Of a stretch of 64,000 bases of DNA, positions 1 through 9,270 are shown piece after piece (the first letter of the stretch is position 1; each line of letters begins with the position of its first letter). A model generated the notes under the pieces. It was given only the letters and a program-made list of their open reading frames with translations. It did not search any database and had not been told where the DNA came from. A program made the translations under genes and the position numbers. The DNA comes from Pseudomonas sp. KU26590 (GTDB lineage Bacteria; Pseudomonadota; Gammaproteobacteria; Pseudomonadales; Pseudomonadaceae), in the NCBI RefSeq assembly GCF_026153515.1, contig NZ_CP110644.1, forward strand, positions 5,769,501 through 5,833,500, given 5' to 3'.

Positions 1-1842
1 GGCGCCTGCGCACTGTTGATCGAAGCCCGCGCCGCTACACGACCGTTACTGCACGAACAACTGGCGCAGATCATGGCGTCCATCGCGCACTTCCCGGTAG
101 AGAAGCAGGTTGATTTCACCGAAGACGCGACCGAGAACGCACGGCTATGGGCCATTCGCAAAGACACCTTTCCTGCCGTCGGCGCGGTGCGTGAGACCGG
201 TACGACGGTGATCATTGAAGACGTCACCTTCCCCGTCGAGCAACTGGCCATCGGCGTTCGGCGATTGATCGAGCTGTTCGAAAAGCACCACTACGACGAG
301 GCGATCCTGTTCGGCCATGCGCTGGAGGGGAACCTGCACTTCGTCTTCACCCAGGGCTTCAACGATCCGCAGGAGATCGCGCGCTATTCCGCGTTCATGG
401 ATGACGTCACGCAGCTGGTGGCTGTCGAATTCAATGGCTCGCTAAAAGCCGAACACGGCACCGGCCGCAACATGGCGCCGTTCGTGGAGCTTGAGTGGGG
501 CGCCGAGGCTTATGCGCTGATGTGGCAGCTGAAGCGCCTGCTCGACCCTAGCGGCATTCTCAATCCGGATGTCGTGCTCAGTGACGACCCGCAGGTGCAC
601 CTTAAGCACCTGAAACCCATGCCGGCGGCCGATGCGATCATCGACAAATGCATCGAGTGCGGTTTCTGCGAACCGGTGTGTCCGTCGAATGGACTGACCC
701 TCAGCCCACGGCAACGCATCGTCATGTGGCGTGAGATTCAGGCAAAAAAACGCGCAGGCACCGACACGACTCAGCTGGAGCGCGACTACCAATACCAAGG
801 CATCGATACCTGCGCGGCCACCGGCTTGTGCGCGCAACGTTGCCCGGTCGGCATCAACACCGGCGAGCTGGTGAAGAAGCTTCGCGGGGAACAAGCGCAA
901 CACGGCAAGGCTGCCAGCTGGATCAGCCAGCACTTCGCAACGGCTTTGAAGGGCGCGCGATTTACGCTGCATGCGGCCAATGGCGCCCGCATGCTGTTGG
1001 GCGCACCTAGGCTGGCGAGGATTTCCAGCGCGCTGAGCAAGGCGTCTTCAAGCCGCGTGCCTCAGTGGACGCCGGCGATGCCGCAGCCCGAGAACGCTAT
1101 TCGCTTCACGCCGCCGGTTGAAGATTCGCGGCCCCGTGTGGTCTATCTGGCCGCGTGCGTGTCCCGCGTCATGGGACCTGCGGCGGGGGATCGCGAGCAG
1201 ATGTCGCTGATGGACAAAACCCGAGGGCTGCTGGAGAAAGCCGGTTATCAAGTGGTGTTTCCGGAAGACCAGGACAGTCTGTGCTGCGGCCAGCCTTTCG
1301 CCTCCAAGGGCTACGCCGAGCAGGCAGAAGACAAACGCCAGCAGATGCTTGCTGCGCTGACCAAGGCGAGTCGCGGCGGGCTCGATCCGATTTATTGCGA
1401 CACCAGTCCCTGCACCCTGCGTTTGGTCCAAGACCTCAAGGAAACCCGGCTCGACCTGTACGACCCGGTACGCTTCATCCGCACCCATCTGCTGGACAAA
1501 CTGGTGTTCACGCCACAGCAGGCGCCCATCGCTGTTCACCTCACCTGTAGCACGCAACACCTGGGCGAGAGCCAGGCGCTGATCGACCTTGCGCGCATGT
1601 GCAGCGTCAATGTGGTCGTGCCCGAAGGCATTCATTGCTGCGGCTTCGCGGGCGACAAAGGCTTCACCACACCGGAGCTGAATGCCCATGCGCTGCGCTC
1701 CTTGAAAGACGCTGTTCAGTACTGTGATGAAGGCATTTCCACCAGCCGCACGTGCGAGATCGGGCTCACGCAACATGGCGGTATCGACTACCACGGTCTG
1801 GTTTATCTCGTGGATCGAGTGACTCAACCAAGAACCGCTTGA
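1..1842 (+). CDS. FAD/Fe-S D-lactate dehydrogenase-like oxidase, C-terminal part (5' end outside window)
   Basis: The reading frame is open from base 1, so the start lies upstream. The visible ~613 residues hold the end of an FAD-linked oxidase domain (HGTGRN motif, then a 'GILNPD' segment typical of the FAD-oxidase C-terminal domain), a cysteine cluster CIECGFCEPVCP and a second CAATGLCAQRCP for two 4Fe-4S clusters, and two CCG-type cysteine regions (LCCGQPF, HCCGFAGDKG). This order is that of the ~930-residue membrane-associated D-lactate dehydrogenase (Dld-II/LldE type) that passes electrons to quinones. The substrate is inferred from family; the lactate permease/dehydrogenase partners would lie upstream and are not visible. 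It could be another glycolate/2-hydroxyacid oxidase of the same build. Confidence 0.85.
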   Translation, partial: GACALLIEARAATRPLLHEQLAQIMASIAHFPVEKQVDFTEDATENARLWAIRKDTFPAVGAVRETGTTVIIEDVTFPVEQLAIGVRRLIELFEKHHYDEAILFGHALEGNLHFVFTQGFNDPQEIARYSAFMDDVTQLVAVEFNGSLKAEHGTGRNMAPFVELEWGAEAYALMWQLKRLLDPSGILNPDVVLSDDPQVHLKHLKPMPAADAIIDKCIECGFCEPVCPSNGLTLSPRQRIVMWREIQAKKRAGTDTTQLERDYQYQGIDTCAATGLCAQRCPVGINTGELVKKLRGEQAQHGKAASWISQHFATALKGARFTLHAANGARMLLGAPRLARISSALSKASSSRVPQWTPAMPQPENAIRFTPPVEDSRPRVVYLAACVSRVMGPAAGDREQMSLMDKTRGLLEKAGYQVVFPEDQDSLCCGQPFASKGYAEQAEDKRQQMLAALTKASRGGLDPIYCDTSPCTLRLVQDLKETRLDLYDPVRFIRTHLLDKLVFTPQQAPIAVHLTCSTQHLGESQALIDLARMCSVNVVVPEGIHCCGFAGDKGFTTPELNAHALRSLKDAVQYCDEGISTSRTCEIGLTQHGGIDYHGLVYLVDRVTQPRTA

Positions 1843-2050
1843 TGCACACAAATGGGGCGTAGATCGCCCCATAATCCCGAAACATCCGGCAACGTGGCTT
1901 TTTCACAGCATCGTGAAAAAAAATAGAACCCCTGCGACAGGCGGCAGTCCATCTCTTTAGGCGCCACAAACCATTCGGCGCTTTTCCCTCTATCTCGGGC
2001 ACCGGCAAACTGAGCGGCGACACCGAGTCAACAGGCTCAAGGAGATACAC

Positions 2051-2341
2051 ATGAAGCGCACCGCACTGACTGGATTGTTTCTTACCGCTGCACTGTTGGG
2101 TTCCCCGGTTTTCGCTGCTGATGACCTGTGCGGCGCGAACATCGCGGCACTGAAAAATGCCGAGGCGTCGACCACTACCAACCTCACCGGCGACAGCAAA
2201 ACTGACATTGAAAAAACCGTCGCTGATGCCACTGCCGCGCAAAAAAGTGGCAATGACAAGGAGTGCATCTCGATCACTACCAAGAAAATCACCGAGCTGA
2301 AAACCGGCGGTGACGGTAGCGACGGCGGTGCAGCCAAGTAA
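2051..2341 (+). CDS. small secreted protein, paralogue of the one at 10116-10388
   Basis: A 96-residue protein with a Sec signal peptide (MKRT, hydrophobic stretch, cleavage probably after FAAD/VFA near residue 22). The mature part is short and polar, with Cys near residue 27 and a second Cys near residue 74, which may form a disulfide in the periplasm. A good RBS (aaggagat) lies 6 bases before the ATG. The same design, with matching cysteines and a central 'SD-I--TV--A-AA' pattern, recurs in the 90-residue protein at 10116. No function is recognised. Confidence 0.8.
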   Translation: MKRTALTGLFLTAALLGSPVFAADDLCGANIAALKNAEASTTTNLTGDSKTDIEKTVADATAAQKSGNDKECISITTKKITELKTGGDGSDGGAAK

Positions 2342-2349
2342 TCGCCGAA

Positions 2350-2375
2350 TCGCGACTGGCTCAAGCCGGTCGCGA
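2350..2375 (+). terminator. GC-rich hairpin after the small secreted protein
   Basis: TCGCGAC at 2350-2356 pairs with GTCGCGA at 2369-2375, with a partly paired inner TGGCT/AGCCG, starting 9 bases after the stop codon. No clear U-tract follows, so termination strength is uncertain. Confidence 0.5.
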
Positions 2376-2395
2376 GCGGAATGTCAGGCGAGAGG

Positions 2396-2424
2396 TCGAC
2401 GTATCTCATTGATTCGGGTAGACT
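2396..2424 (+). promoter_or_regulatory. candidate sigma70 promoter of ssrA
   Basis: TCGACG (-35) and TAGACT (-10) separated by exactly 17 bases, ending 30 bases before the mature tmRNA 5' end. This leaves a short leader for RNase P to remove. Confidence 0.5.
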
Positions 2425-2454
2425 CCGCCGCCTGACTGCTAGAGCAGCAGAATT

Positions 2455-2846
2455 GGGGCCGATTAGGATTCGACGCCGGTGATGAAACTCTAGGGGCATG
2501 CCGACTTGGTAACAGAAGTCGTAAATCCACTGTTGCAACTTTCTATAGTTGCCAATGACGAAACCTACGGGGAACAAGCTCTCGCCGCGTAAGCGGTGCT
2601 AGCCTTCCTTCTGGTAGCTTCGGCTCCAGCAATCACCAGGGGATGCCTGTAAACCCAAAGTGATTGTCATATAGAACAGGATCGCCGTGCAGTACGCTGT
2701 GGACGAATCGGCTAAAACTTACACAGCTCGCCCAAAGCACCCTGCCCGTCGGGTCGCTGAGGGTTAACTTAATAGACACGGCTAAGCATGTAGGCCCGAA
2801 AGCGGAGTACTGGCGGACGGGGGTTCAAATCCCCCCGGCTCCACCA
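2455..2846 (+). ncRNA. ssrA: transfer-messenger RNA (tmRNA, SsrA)
   Basis: One-piece tmRNA. It begins GGGGCCGATTAGG and ends with a T-arm (GGGTTCAAATCCC), the paired acceptor strand and an encoded CCA at 2844-2846. The internal tag frame runs from 2551 to the TAA at 2590-2592 and encodes ANDETYGEQALAA, with the ALAA degradation end recognised by ClpXP/ClpAP. It rescues ribosomes stalled on broken mRNAs together with SmpB. The 3' end of ssrA is a common integration target, and the genes that follow (3.1-4.0 kb) look accessory, although no integrase is present. Confidence 0.97.
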
Positions 2847-2863
2847 AACACGCAATACAAATC

Positions 2864-2897
2864 AAGCACTTAGCGTTTATCGCAAGTGCTTTTTTTG
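2864..2897 (+). terminator. rho-independent terminator of ssrA
   Basis: AAGCACTT (2864-2871) and AAGTGCTT (2884-2891) form a stem followed by a run of seven T, 18 bases after the tmRNA CCA end. Confidence 0.85.
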
Positions 2898-3102
2898 TGC
2901 CTTTTTGAGGCCGGTCAGGGCTGTATCACGATTGGGTGTCGAGCGGTAATGAACGAGGGAGAAACCCCCGGCGAGCTCCACCAACAGGGGTCTCCGCACC
3001 ATCAGCTTCGTGTGAGCGTGTGTGGGATCATGTCAAGATGTATCGAAATGGGGACTGATTGCCGGTACTTATCAGATCTTTAGCATCACAGGGAGTAGAC
3101 GC

Positions 3103-3447
3103 GTGGATTATGGGTCGGGCATTTTTGCGGTAGTCAGCATCGGATCGGCCCTGCTGATCAGACTCATATTCAGTCTCCGCAGCACCAAGCAGTGGGAGTC
3201 TGACGTCAGCGCAGACTTCGAGGCAGCGCTTAAGCGTATGCAGGTACACAGCTATACATTTCTTGTGGATCGAACTGTCGCCCCGGGTTACGAAACATCC
3301 GAAGCGGTCTACCGGATACTTCTGGATCAAGACGGCCGATACTTTCTGTACATGCTTGTAGAGGGCACCACAGGGCTGATCACGCCCCTTTCCAAGGAGC
3401 GCGCACTCATAGCCGCCAAGATGAACGGATCTCAAAGCGAGAGCTGA
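3103..3447 (+). CDS. small membrane-anchored hypothetical protein
   Basis: The GTG at 3103 is chosen because an AGGGAG sequence lies 7-12 bases upstream; an upstream ATG at 3022 in the same frame has no comparable RBS and adds an unremarkable extension. The 114-residue product has one hydrophobic segment (about residues 5-22) followed by a soluble domain of about 90 residues. No family is recognised. It sits just downstream of ssrA, 75 bases before the DUF1493 gene on the same strand, in a stretch that looks like accessory DNA. Confidence 0.65.
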   Translation: MDYGSGIFAVVSIGSALLIRLIFSLRSTKQWESDVSADFEAALKRMQVHSYTFLVDRTVAPGYETSEAVYRILLDQDGRYFLYMLVEGTTGLITPLSKERALIAAKMNGSQSES

Positions 3448-3523
3448 CCGAGCAATTTGATCTCGGCTTGGCTACCCGGGACCCTCCATTGCCAACGCGC
3501 GCCCCGAATATCAGGTATATCGA

Positions 3524-3940
3524 ATGGACAACGATGACGTTGATTATGAACTGCTGGGCAAAATTATAGAATGCATTCAAGAAACATTTGAGTTCAGCGC
3601 AACCGCATTTAAAGATTTAAGTCTATCGACGGATTTAAACCGTGATCTAGGCATTGAAGGCGACGACGCCAACGAGCTGATGCCTGAGTTTTTCCAACGG
3701 TTCTCGGTGAACATCGAGAACTATGACCCCTACAGATACTTCGTGCCAGAAGGTTTTGACTTGCTCTCTTTCAGGCGTGGTAAGGAGAGAAAGGGCAAGA
3801 TACCAATTAAGCTGGGGATGTTGTATCTGGCCGCCAAAACACAGACTTGGGATCCGACTCTTCTGGAGCAGGTCAGCTACAGCAATATCCCTTTGTACAA
3901 CAGCAAGACCGACGTACCGCTGCCAGGGTATGGGATGTAG
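3524..3940 (+). CDS. DUF1493 family protein (acyl-carrier-protein-like fold)
   Basis: A 138-residue protein whose residues 10-60 follow the DUF1493 pattern: an N-terminal helix, the segment 'DLGIEGDDANEL' and 'EFFQRFSV'. The fold of this family resembles acyl carrier proteins, but where a carrier protein has Asp-Ser-Leu this protein has Gly-Asp-Asp-Ala, so it has no visible phosphopantetheine serine. The second half (about 60-138) is more hydrophilic. DUF1493 genes are common as orphans in accessory DNA of Pseudomonas and enterobacteria; their role is unknown. Confidence 0.8.
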   Translation: MDNDDVDYELLGKIIECIQETFEFSATAFKDLSLSTDLNRDLGIEGDDANELMPEFFQRFSVNIENYDPYRYFVPEGFDLLSFRRGKERKGKIPIKLGMLYLAAKTQTWDPTLLEQVSYSNIPLYNSKTDVPLPGYGM

Positions 3941-4059
3941 CGGACAGGGTCTATGTCGTGAATGGTATGTACCTCAAACCAAAATTATTTGGCCATGCTG
4001 TCAGATTCTAATCCGCAATTGGATTTGGAGCCCCTAACACCCCCAACCTAGGACCACTC

Positions 4060-4392
4060 ATGAAGCAATGGATTGCAGCGTTCCTCACCACAACCCTAAC
4101 CCTAACCCTATCCGGCTGCGGCACCATCATCACGCTCTACAACGGGCCGGGCGCAGCGGACAATCTTGCCGGCTGGCATTCGTATTGCTCTCAGATCCCG
4201 CGCGTTTACAGCGGCTTCGCTTACGGGTATTGCACCATGGATGCGCCGGAAAGGTATGGCGTCCATGACTCGGCTCCGATCGCCGCGGCCGACATGCTCC
4301 TTTCAGGGATTGCAGACACCCTCGTCCTGCCCTACACGATTTATCAGCAGAATGAGCTCGGTGTTATCCCGGTCAAGCGCAGGAAGCGCTGA
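4060..4392 (+). CDS. YceK/YidQ family lipoprotein
   Basis: A 110-residue lipoprotein precursor. The signal peptide ends in the lipobox LSGC with Cys20 as the lipidated residue. The mature part carries the family pattern 'GCGTI', 'YSG', 'D-P-S--ADTL-LPYTI'. Members are small outer-membrane lipoproteins of unknown function in gamma-proteobacteria. A terminator follows 33 bases after the stop. Confidence 0.85.
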   Translation: MKQWIAAFLTTTLTLTLSGCGTIITLYNGPGAADNLAGWHSYCSQIPRVYSGFAYGYCTMDAPERYGVHDSAPIAAADMLLSGIADTLVLPYTIYQQNELGVIPVKRRKR

Positions 4393-4424
4393 TCAGCACG
4401 CCGTCAGCATTCGCCAACAGCCAT

Positions 4425-4456
4425 AAAAAAGCCCCGCTCGAATCAGCAGGGCTTTT
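4425..4456. terminator. bidirectional terminator between convergent genes
   Basis: AAAAAAGCCC at 4425-4434 pairs with GGGCTTTT at 4449-4456. It has an A-run on one side and a T-run on the other, between the yceK-like gene (+) and the acidic small gene (-). Confidence 0.8.
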
Positions 4457-4474
4457 GGGTTCGGAGCGAGTCGA

Positions 4475-4678
4475 TCAGACCCCACCCTTCCCCGGCAGCG
4501 GCTCATCATTCCCTCGGCGAGTGGTTGGCTCTTCCGTCACCGGATCATTCTCGGTGCGTGCGGGCTCGGTCGGGTCTACCTGCGGGTCGGAAACATCGGG
4601 CGATTCCTCATTAAAACCAAGATCCTTATCCGGATCCGTCTGCGCGCTGGTCCCTGTAAGCGAAGTGTCATTAGCCAT
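4475..4678 (-). CDS. small acidic, probably disordered protein
   Basis: The start at 4678 (MANDTSLTG) is chosen because GGAG lies 9 bases upstream; a longer frame from 4804 would run into the autotransporter stop codon and lacks a good RBS. The 67 residues are rich in Asp, Glu, Pro, Thr and Ser, with almost no hydrophobic residues, which suggests an intrinsically disordered cytoplasmic protein. No family is recognised. It lies 120 bases downstream of the autotransporter gene on the same strand. Confidence 0.6.
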   Translation of the reverse strand: MANDTSLTGTSAQTDPDKDLGFNEESPDVSDPQVDPTEPARTENDPVTEEPTTRRGNDEPLPGKGGV

Positions 4679-4797
4679 GAATTCGATCTCCTCGTTTACG
4701 TGCGAGTTATCCGCACCATGACCATCAGAAGCCCAGGAGCGCGCCAAGTGCCGCGGATTAGACAGGCGGTTTGAAAATCGCCTACCCATCACAAGGC

Positions 4798-7557
4798 TCA
4801 CCAACTCGCACGAACGCCGATACTGCCGCTGGCGGCCGCCAGTTCATTGCTGTCGAGCTGTGCGGCGTAGTCCACCGCTAAGAACACGCTTACGCCCTTC
4901 GCCACGCCAACGATCAACCCGACGCCAATGTCTGTGGATGACGATCTGTGCTGAGTTTTGATCCGGTCGACGCCGTTGTAGGTCACGGTGTCCTTGCCAT
5001 CCTGCACATGCCAGACGTTCGCGCGCAGGTATGGTTCGACGGGCAGGTTGTCGATCAGGTATCGGCCCTTCAAGCGCGCGCCGACTCGGCTCGTCCAGTA
5101 GTCCTGTGCGTCAAACGAGACGTCGGAGATGCCGTCGTTCTGGCGGTCGAGATCGATCCGTTGATGGACGACCTGTGCCTGGGGCTCAACGACCCAGCGT
5201 TCGGAAACGGCCATCGGGTAGCCCGTTTCCAGAGACAGGCTGATGGCATGGCCGTCGGTGTCGAGCCTGATGCCTTGATCTGACCGACTGCTGCCGCCAA
5301 GACGCGTGCCCATGGCGACAGCGTCCCGGTACCACCCGCCCGGATCGACCAGGGTCCAGTAGGCGCCGACGTGATCGCCGTTGATTTTCATGCGGCCGGC
5401 CTTTGTGCCCTTGAACCCTTCGGCGAATCCTTCGACGCTGCCTTGCAACCGGCTCTGGCCGACGAAGACGCCAGCGCGTTGCACCCGGCCGGAATCCGTT
5501 GGTGCGACATACAGGTCGTGGCCCACTTGATAGCCCTTGGTCGACCCGTCGAAATGCGGCGACGCATCGCCGGCCCAGTCCCTGCGTATGTCGCTGCCAT
5601 ACAGCCGCGCCCACCCGGCCGGAGCTCCGCTGGTATCGCTGAGCAGACGTTGATCACCCTGCCGATCGTGAAAAGTGCCCAGAGCCTCCCGAGCCATGAT
5701 CTGCGCAGCCGGCAAGAACACCGAATAGATCGGCACTTCCAGGCGATACAATGGGATAGGTTCGGCGCCGGGCGACGCCGTTGGCAATGGCACCGTTAAC
5801 GGAGCCGGGACTGGCGAGACAACGGCGGGCGCAGCGGAAGGTGTAATCGGCGCAGCAGGCGGTGCGACCGGAGCAAGGGTCGGTGGCTCAACGGCCGGTT
5901 CATCCGGATCGACAGGAACAGCGGGCACCGGCTGGGGAACGGGCGCTGGTGTAGGTGCAGGTATAGGCGCAGGTATCGGTGCAGGTGCAGGTGTCGGAGT
6001 CGGAGTCGGAATGACAGGCGACGGCGTGACGGGCTGCGGTGTCGGATCAACCACAGGCGGTGCACTGGGCGGCGGTACGCTCAACGGGCTTGGGACCGCA
6101 ACCACCGACGAGCGCAGGAACCAACTGTTTTCGGTCCCGGCGGTGAGGCCGCCTTTGAACAACTGATAGCGGTATGCACCGGCCAAGACGCGGTTGCTGA
6201 GCACAAAAGCATCGTTGCTGCTGGTCGCACCATTGACGGCCTGAACCACCTCGATGCCGTTGTCCTGGGTCAATCCGCCCAGCCCGTTGAGGTTACTGAT
6301 GCCCAGCTGGGTGTTGCCACTGATTGCACCTTGGGACACCACCAGTCGGTCGCTGGCCGAGCGGTCGTCGCCCAACACGGTCTGCAACAGCAACTGACCG
6401 TTGTTGCCTGTGTAGTTGCCGTAGACGGTGAGCGCGTCGCCCGCCACGACGCTGTTGGCGGTCATGTCGATAATGCCGGCGTTGTTCAACGACGCGAGCT
6501 GCCCTGCGCCGTAGGGGCGAATGGCTCCTTGCGTCACCTCCAGCGTGCTGCTGCTGTCGATGTTGAAGGTGCCGGTGTTGCTCACGCTGTCGCCCAGAAA
6601 AAGGTCGTCGTCGAGCTTGAAGCGCGACTGGCCGGTGAGGTCGATCGTTTCCCATCCCAGATAGCGCCCGGCCCCGGCAGTCGACGTCTGGAAAAACGTC
6701 AGTTGGTCATTACCCAGCCCGCCGTCTACCGAAGGGGTGGAGCTCAATGTGCTTTCAGTGAGGTTGCTGATTGATGCCCGGTCGTTGCCGTCGCCCATGA
6801 GCACGGAAGACCGAATCAGTCCGCCCCCGTCCCAGTTGAACGTGTCGTCGCCGAAGCTGGCGCGGATTTCACCCGATACCGTCCCGCCGCTCACGCTGAT
6901 GCTGTCGTTTCCGCCACTGACGCTGATGTTGCCGCCGACACTGCCACCAGAAACGATGATGGTATCGCGGCCAAAACCGGTGACAAGGTTGCCGATGATC
7001 CGGCCGCCCGACATGTCGAAGACGTTGTTGTCGAGTTTCATGTCGACGCGGCCAATGGTGCCGCCGCTGAGGGTCGCGATATCGCCGTCTTCAAACGCCC
7101 CGACGATGGTGCCGCCGCTCATGAAGAACACGTCGCGACCGTCACCCTGGGCGAGCGATTGGAGCGTGCCGCCGGTCATAGAAAAATTATCGATCCCGGC
7201 GCCCTGCTGGACGCTGCCGGTGATGGTCCCGGCCTCCATCAAGATGGCGTTGGCCCCGGCGCCTTGATTGACCGCACCCTGCAGCAGGCCAGAACTCATG
7301 ACAATCCGGTCGGCGCCGCCGCCAAACAGGATGTTGCCCATCACGACGCCCGTACCGCCCTTTGGAAACGTCAGCACGTTGTCGCCGGAAAGGTCGACCA
7401 GACCGGGACTGTTGCCGCTGTCGCACACGTAGTTGTCATTTCCTGTTCCTGACACCAACGTGCAAGCCGCTTCGATCGGCGTGACTGGCAACAGCATTGA
7501 TACACAAGACACACGGAGAAAATGGCTGAAAAGCGCCCGACTGGGCTGTTTCATCAC
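4798..7557 (-). CDS. type V autotransporter with beta-helix passenger and outer-membrane barrel
   Basis: 919 residues. Residues 1-30 form a signal peptide. Residues ~35-280 are a passenger made of ~20-residue units with recurring 'SGGT' and 'G.G.D' turns, consistent with a parallel beta-helix or beta-roll. A less repetitive passenger part follows to ~490. A Pro/Ala/Thr/Val-rich linker runs from ~490 to ~600 (many PTP/PAP repeats). The C-terminal ~270 residues form an autotransporter beta-barrel ending in 'GVRASW', with a terminal aromatic residue as barrels need for BAM assembly. The passenger would be displayed on or released from the cell surface. No protease triad is visible, so adhesion is more likely than proteolysis, but this is inference. 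The gene stands alone. Confidence 0.88.
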   Translation of the reverse strand: MMKQPSRALFSHFLRVSCVSMLLPVTPIEAACTLVSGTGNDNYVCDSGNSPGLVDLSGDNVLTFPKGGTGVVMGNILFGGGADRIVMSSGLLQGAVNQGAGANAILMEAGTITGSVQQGAGIDNFSMTGGTLQSLAQGDGRDVFFMSGGTIVGAFEDGDIATLSGGTIGRVDMKLDNNVFDMSGGRIIGNLVTGFGRDTIIVSGGSVGGNISVSGGNDSISVSGGTVSGEIRASFGDDTFNWDGGGLIRSSVLMGDGNDRASISNLTESTLSSTPSVDGGLGNDQLTFFQTSTAGAGRYLGWETIDLTGQSRFKLDDDLFLGDSVSNTGTFNIDSSSTLEVTQGAIRPYGAGQLASLNNAGIIDMTANSVVAGDALTVYGNYTGNNGQLLLQTVLGDDRSASDRLVVSQGAISGNTQLGISNLNGLGGLTQDNGIEVVQAVNGATSSNDAFVLSNRVLAGAYRYQLFKGGLTAGTENSWFLRSSVVAVPSPLSVPPPSAPPVVDPTPQPVTPSPVIPTPTPTPAPAPIPAPIPAPTPAPVPQPVPAVPVDPDEPAVEPPTLAPVAPPAAPITPSAAPAVVSPVPAPLTVPLPTASPGAEPIPLYRLEVPIYSVFLPAAQIMAREALGTFHDRQGDQRLLSDTSGAPAGWARLYGSDIRRDWAGDASPHFDGSTKGYQVGHDLYVAPTDSGRVQRAGVFVGQSRLQGSVEGFAEGFKGTKAGRMKINGDHVGAYWTLVDPGGWYRDAVAMGTRLGGSSRSDQGIRLDTDGHAISLSLETGYPMAVSERWVVEPQAQVVHQRIDLDRQNDGISDVSFDAQDYWTSRVGARLKGRYLIDNLPVEPYLRANVWHVQDGKDTVTYNGVDRIKTQHRSSSTDIGVGLIVGVAKGVSVFLAVDYAAQLDSNELAAASGSIGVRASW

Positions 7558-7961
7558 AACGTCCTGCGGAATAACCCGCGTGTTTACATCCCTATAAAGA
7601 AGGCACTTGAGGAAGTGCGTCCAATTGTCGCCCTGACATAAACAGCGAAGGATACAAATCAGGGTATGTCAAACGGCGAGGGCCTCGTCGTCTCGGGCAT
7701 TGCGGGAAAATGCCGTTAATGTCTACGCACGAAGTCTCTAATCAGCACCTGCTTGTGAGCACCTGACCTTGCCTGACCTCGGTTGTGACAACGTTAACAA
7801 CGGCGTAGAATCCGCAACATCTCGTCGCATCTCCCCATACTCATAATATTCAGCTGACCGCATGCACCGCCCAGGCAAACGCCTCGAGCGGTATTCCTGC
7901 TTGTCGGCGTTTTTGTTGGGGAAGCGGCCAACCGAATTTTTCAGGAGGGCATTCGTTTTCA
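7558..7961. other. 404-base divergent intergenic region, autotransporter / sotB
   Basis: It holds the promoter and operator-like palindrome listed at 7782-7811. The part near the autotransporter start (7558-7730) shows no clear repeat, and no further gene is seen. Confidence 0.6.
7782..7811 (+). promoter_or_regulatory. promoter with embedded palindrome upstream of sotB
   Basis: TTGTGA (7783-7788) and TAGAAT (7806-7811) are separated by 17 bases. The -35 is overlapped by the palindrome GTTGTGACAAC (7782-7792), followed in the spacer by GTTAAC. This would give a leader of about 145 bases before the sotB start. The palindrome is a plausible repressor site; the regulator is unknown. Confidence 0.5.
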
Positions 7962-9140
7962 ATGAATACCACTAACGCACACACCGGAAGTTGGCTGAGC
8001 GTCATCGCGCTGGCCCTGGCAGCCTTCATCTTCAACACCACGGAATTTGTGCCGGTGGGTTTGTTGAGCGCCATCGGCCATAGCTTCGACATGACCACCG
8101 CGCAGGTCGGCCTGATGCTCACGGTCTACGCGTGGGTCGTGTCGCTGACCTCGCTGCCGATGATGCTGCTGACCCGCAACATCGAGCGGCGCAAGCTGCT
8201 GTTGTTTGTGTTTCTGATGTTCATCGTCGCCCACGTGATGTCGAGCCTGTCGTCGAGCTTCGGCATGCTGTTGGTCAGTCGCGTCGGTATCGCGGTGGCC
8301 CACGCCGTGTTCTGGTCGGTCACCGCATCGCTGGCCGTACGAGTGGCACCGGAGGGCAAGCAGGTTCAAGCCCTCGGCCTCCTCGCAACCGGCACCGCAC
8401 TGGCGATGGTGCTCGGCATTCCGCTGGGGCGCGTGCTGGGCGAAGCGCTGGGATGGCGTGCAACGTTCCTGGCGATTGCGGTGGCCTCGGGTCTGACCGT
8501 GCTGGTGTTGATGAAGTCATTGCCGCTGTTGCCGAGCCAGAACTCGGGTTCGTTGCAAAGCCTGCCCATGCTGTTCAAGCGCCCGGCGCTGATGTCCCTG
8601 TATCTGCTGACCGCTCTGGTGGTCACGGCGCAGTTCACGGCCTACAGCTACATCGAACCGTTCGCACAGCTCGTGGCGAAGATGAGCAGCGACATGACCA
8701 CTGTTATCCTCTTGCTGTTCGGCGGCGCCGGGATCGTAGGGTCGGTGATCTTCAGCCGCTACAACAACCGTTACCCGCGGGGCCTGCTGATCACCGCGAT
8801 CGGCGCGCTGGCGGCGTGTCTGATTCTGCTGCTGCCGCTGTCCGGCAGTGCCGGGTCGATGGGTACGCTGAGCGTGGTCTGGGGCATGGCGATCATGTGC
8901 TTTGGTCTGGTGATGCAGTCCAAGGTCCTGGCAATGGCGCCGGACGCTACGGACGTGGCAATGGCGCTGCATTCAGGCATCTACAACATCGGCATCGGCG
9001 GCGGCGCGCTGCTGGGCAGCGTGGTGATCAGCCAGCTCGGCGTGGCCAACATCGGTCTGGTGGGCGGAATGGTGGCGATCAGTGGCTTGCTGCTGGCGTG
9101 CCTGGCGACGCATCGGTACGGCGAAACGATTCGGGCGTAG
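7962..9140 (+). CDS. sotB: sugar efflux transporter SotB (MFS)
   Basis: 392 residues with twelve hydrophobic segments. The N-terminus '[17 protein letters not shown]' and internal '[14 protein letters not shown]', 'SLPLLF.RPALMS.YLLT' and '[13 protein letters not shown]' patterns (here [12 protein letters not shown]) match SotB/YdeA from E. coli closely. SotB is an inner-membrane proton-coupled exporter of arabinose, IPTG and other sugars and small compounds. RBS is weak (aggaggg ~12 bases upstream). Monocistronic, with a dedicated promoter. Confidence 0.93.
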   Translation: MNTTNAHTGSWLSVIALALAAFIFNTTEFVPVGLLSAIGHSFDMTTAQVGLMLTVYAWVVSLTSLPMMLLTRNIERRKLLLFVFLMFIVAHVMSSLSSSFGMLLVSRVGIAVAHAVFWSVTASLAVRVAPEGKQVQALGLLATGTALAMVLGIPLGRVLGEALGWRATFLAIAVASGLTVLVLMKSLPLLPSQNSGSLQSLPMLFKRPALMSLYLLTALVVTAQFTAYSYIEPFAQLVAKMSSDMTTVILLLFGGAGIVGSVIFSRYNNRYPRGLLITAIGALAACLILLLPLSGSAGSMGTLSVVWGMAIMCFGLVMQSKVLAMAPDATDVAMALHSGIYNIGIGGGALLGSVVISQLGVANIGLVGGMVAISGLLLACLATHRYGETIRA

Positions 9141-9183
9141 GCAACAAAACCCAGCAGTCGGGCGGGCAAATGCACGAGCTGCA

Positions 9184-9270
9184 GTAGGCGCGCGATTACC
9201 CGCGAATCACGTTGGGTCAGGAAGTCTGATGCGCCTGACTGGACGCATTCGCGGGCAAGCGCGCTCCTAC
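9184..9270. repeat. REPIN-type palindrome
   Basis: An 87-base imperfect inverted repeat opening GTAGG and closing CCTAC, with arms CGCGCGATTACCCGCGAA and TTCGCGGGCAAGCGCG. It belongs to the same family as the A units of the array at 46.1-47.5 kb. Confidence 0.85.

Noticed and set aside
1898-1922. TTTTTCAC...GTGAAAAA inverted repeat after the first gene
   Set aside because: It might be a terminator or operator, but the GGGGCG/CGCCCC hairpin at 1854-1870 competes and neither has convincing features.
2664-2873. Open frame inside the tmRNA 3' half
   Set aside because: The region is structured RNA; the frame has no ribosome site.
8132-9187. Long frame overlapping sotB in another frame
   Set aside because: sotB matches its family end to end; the other frame is Arg/Gly-rich noise.
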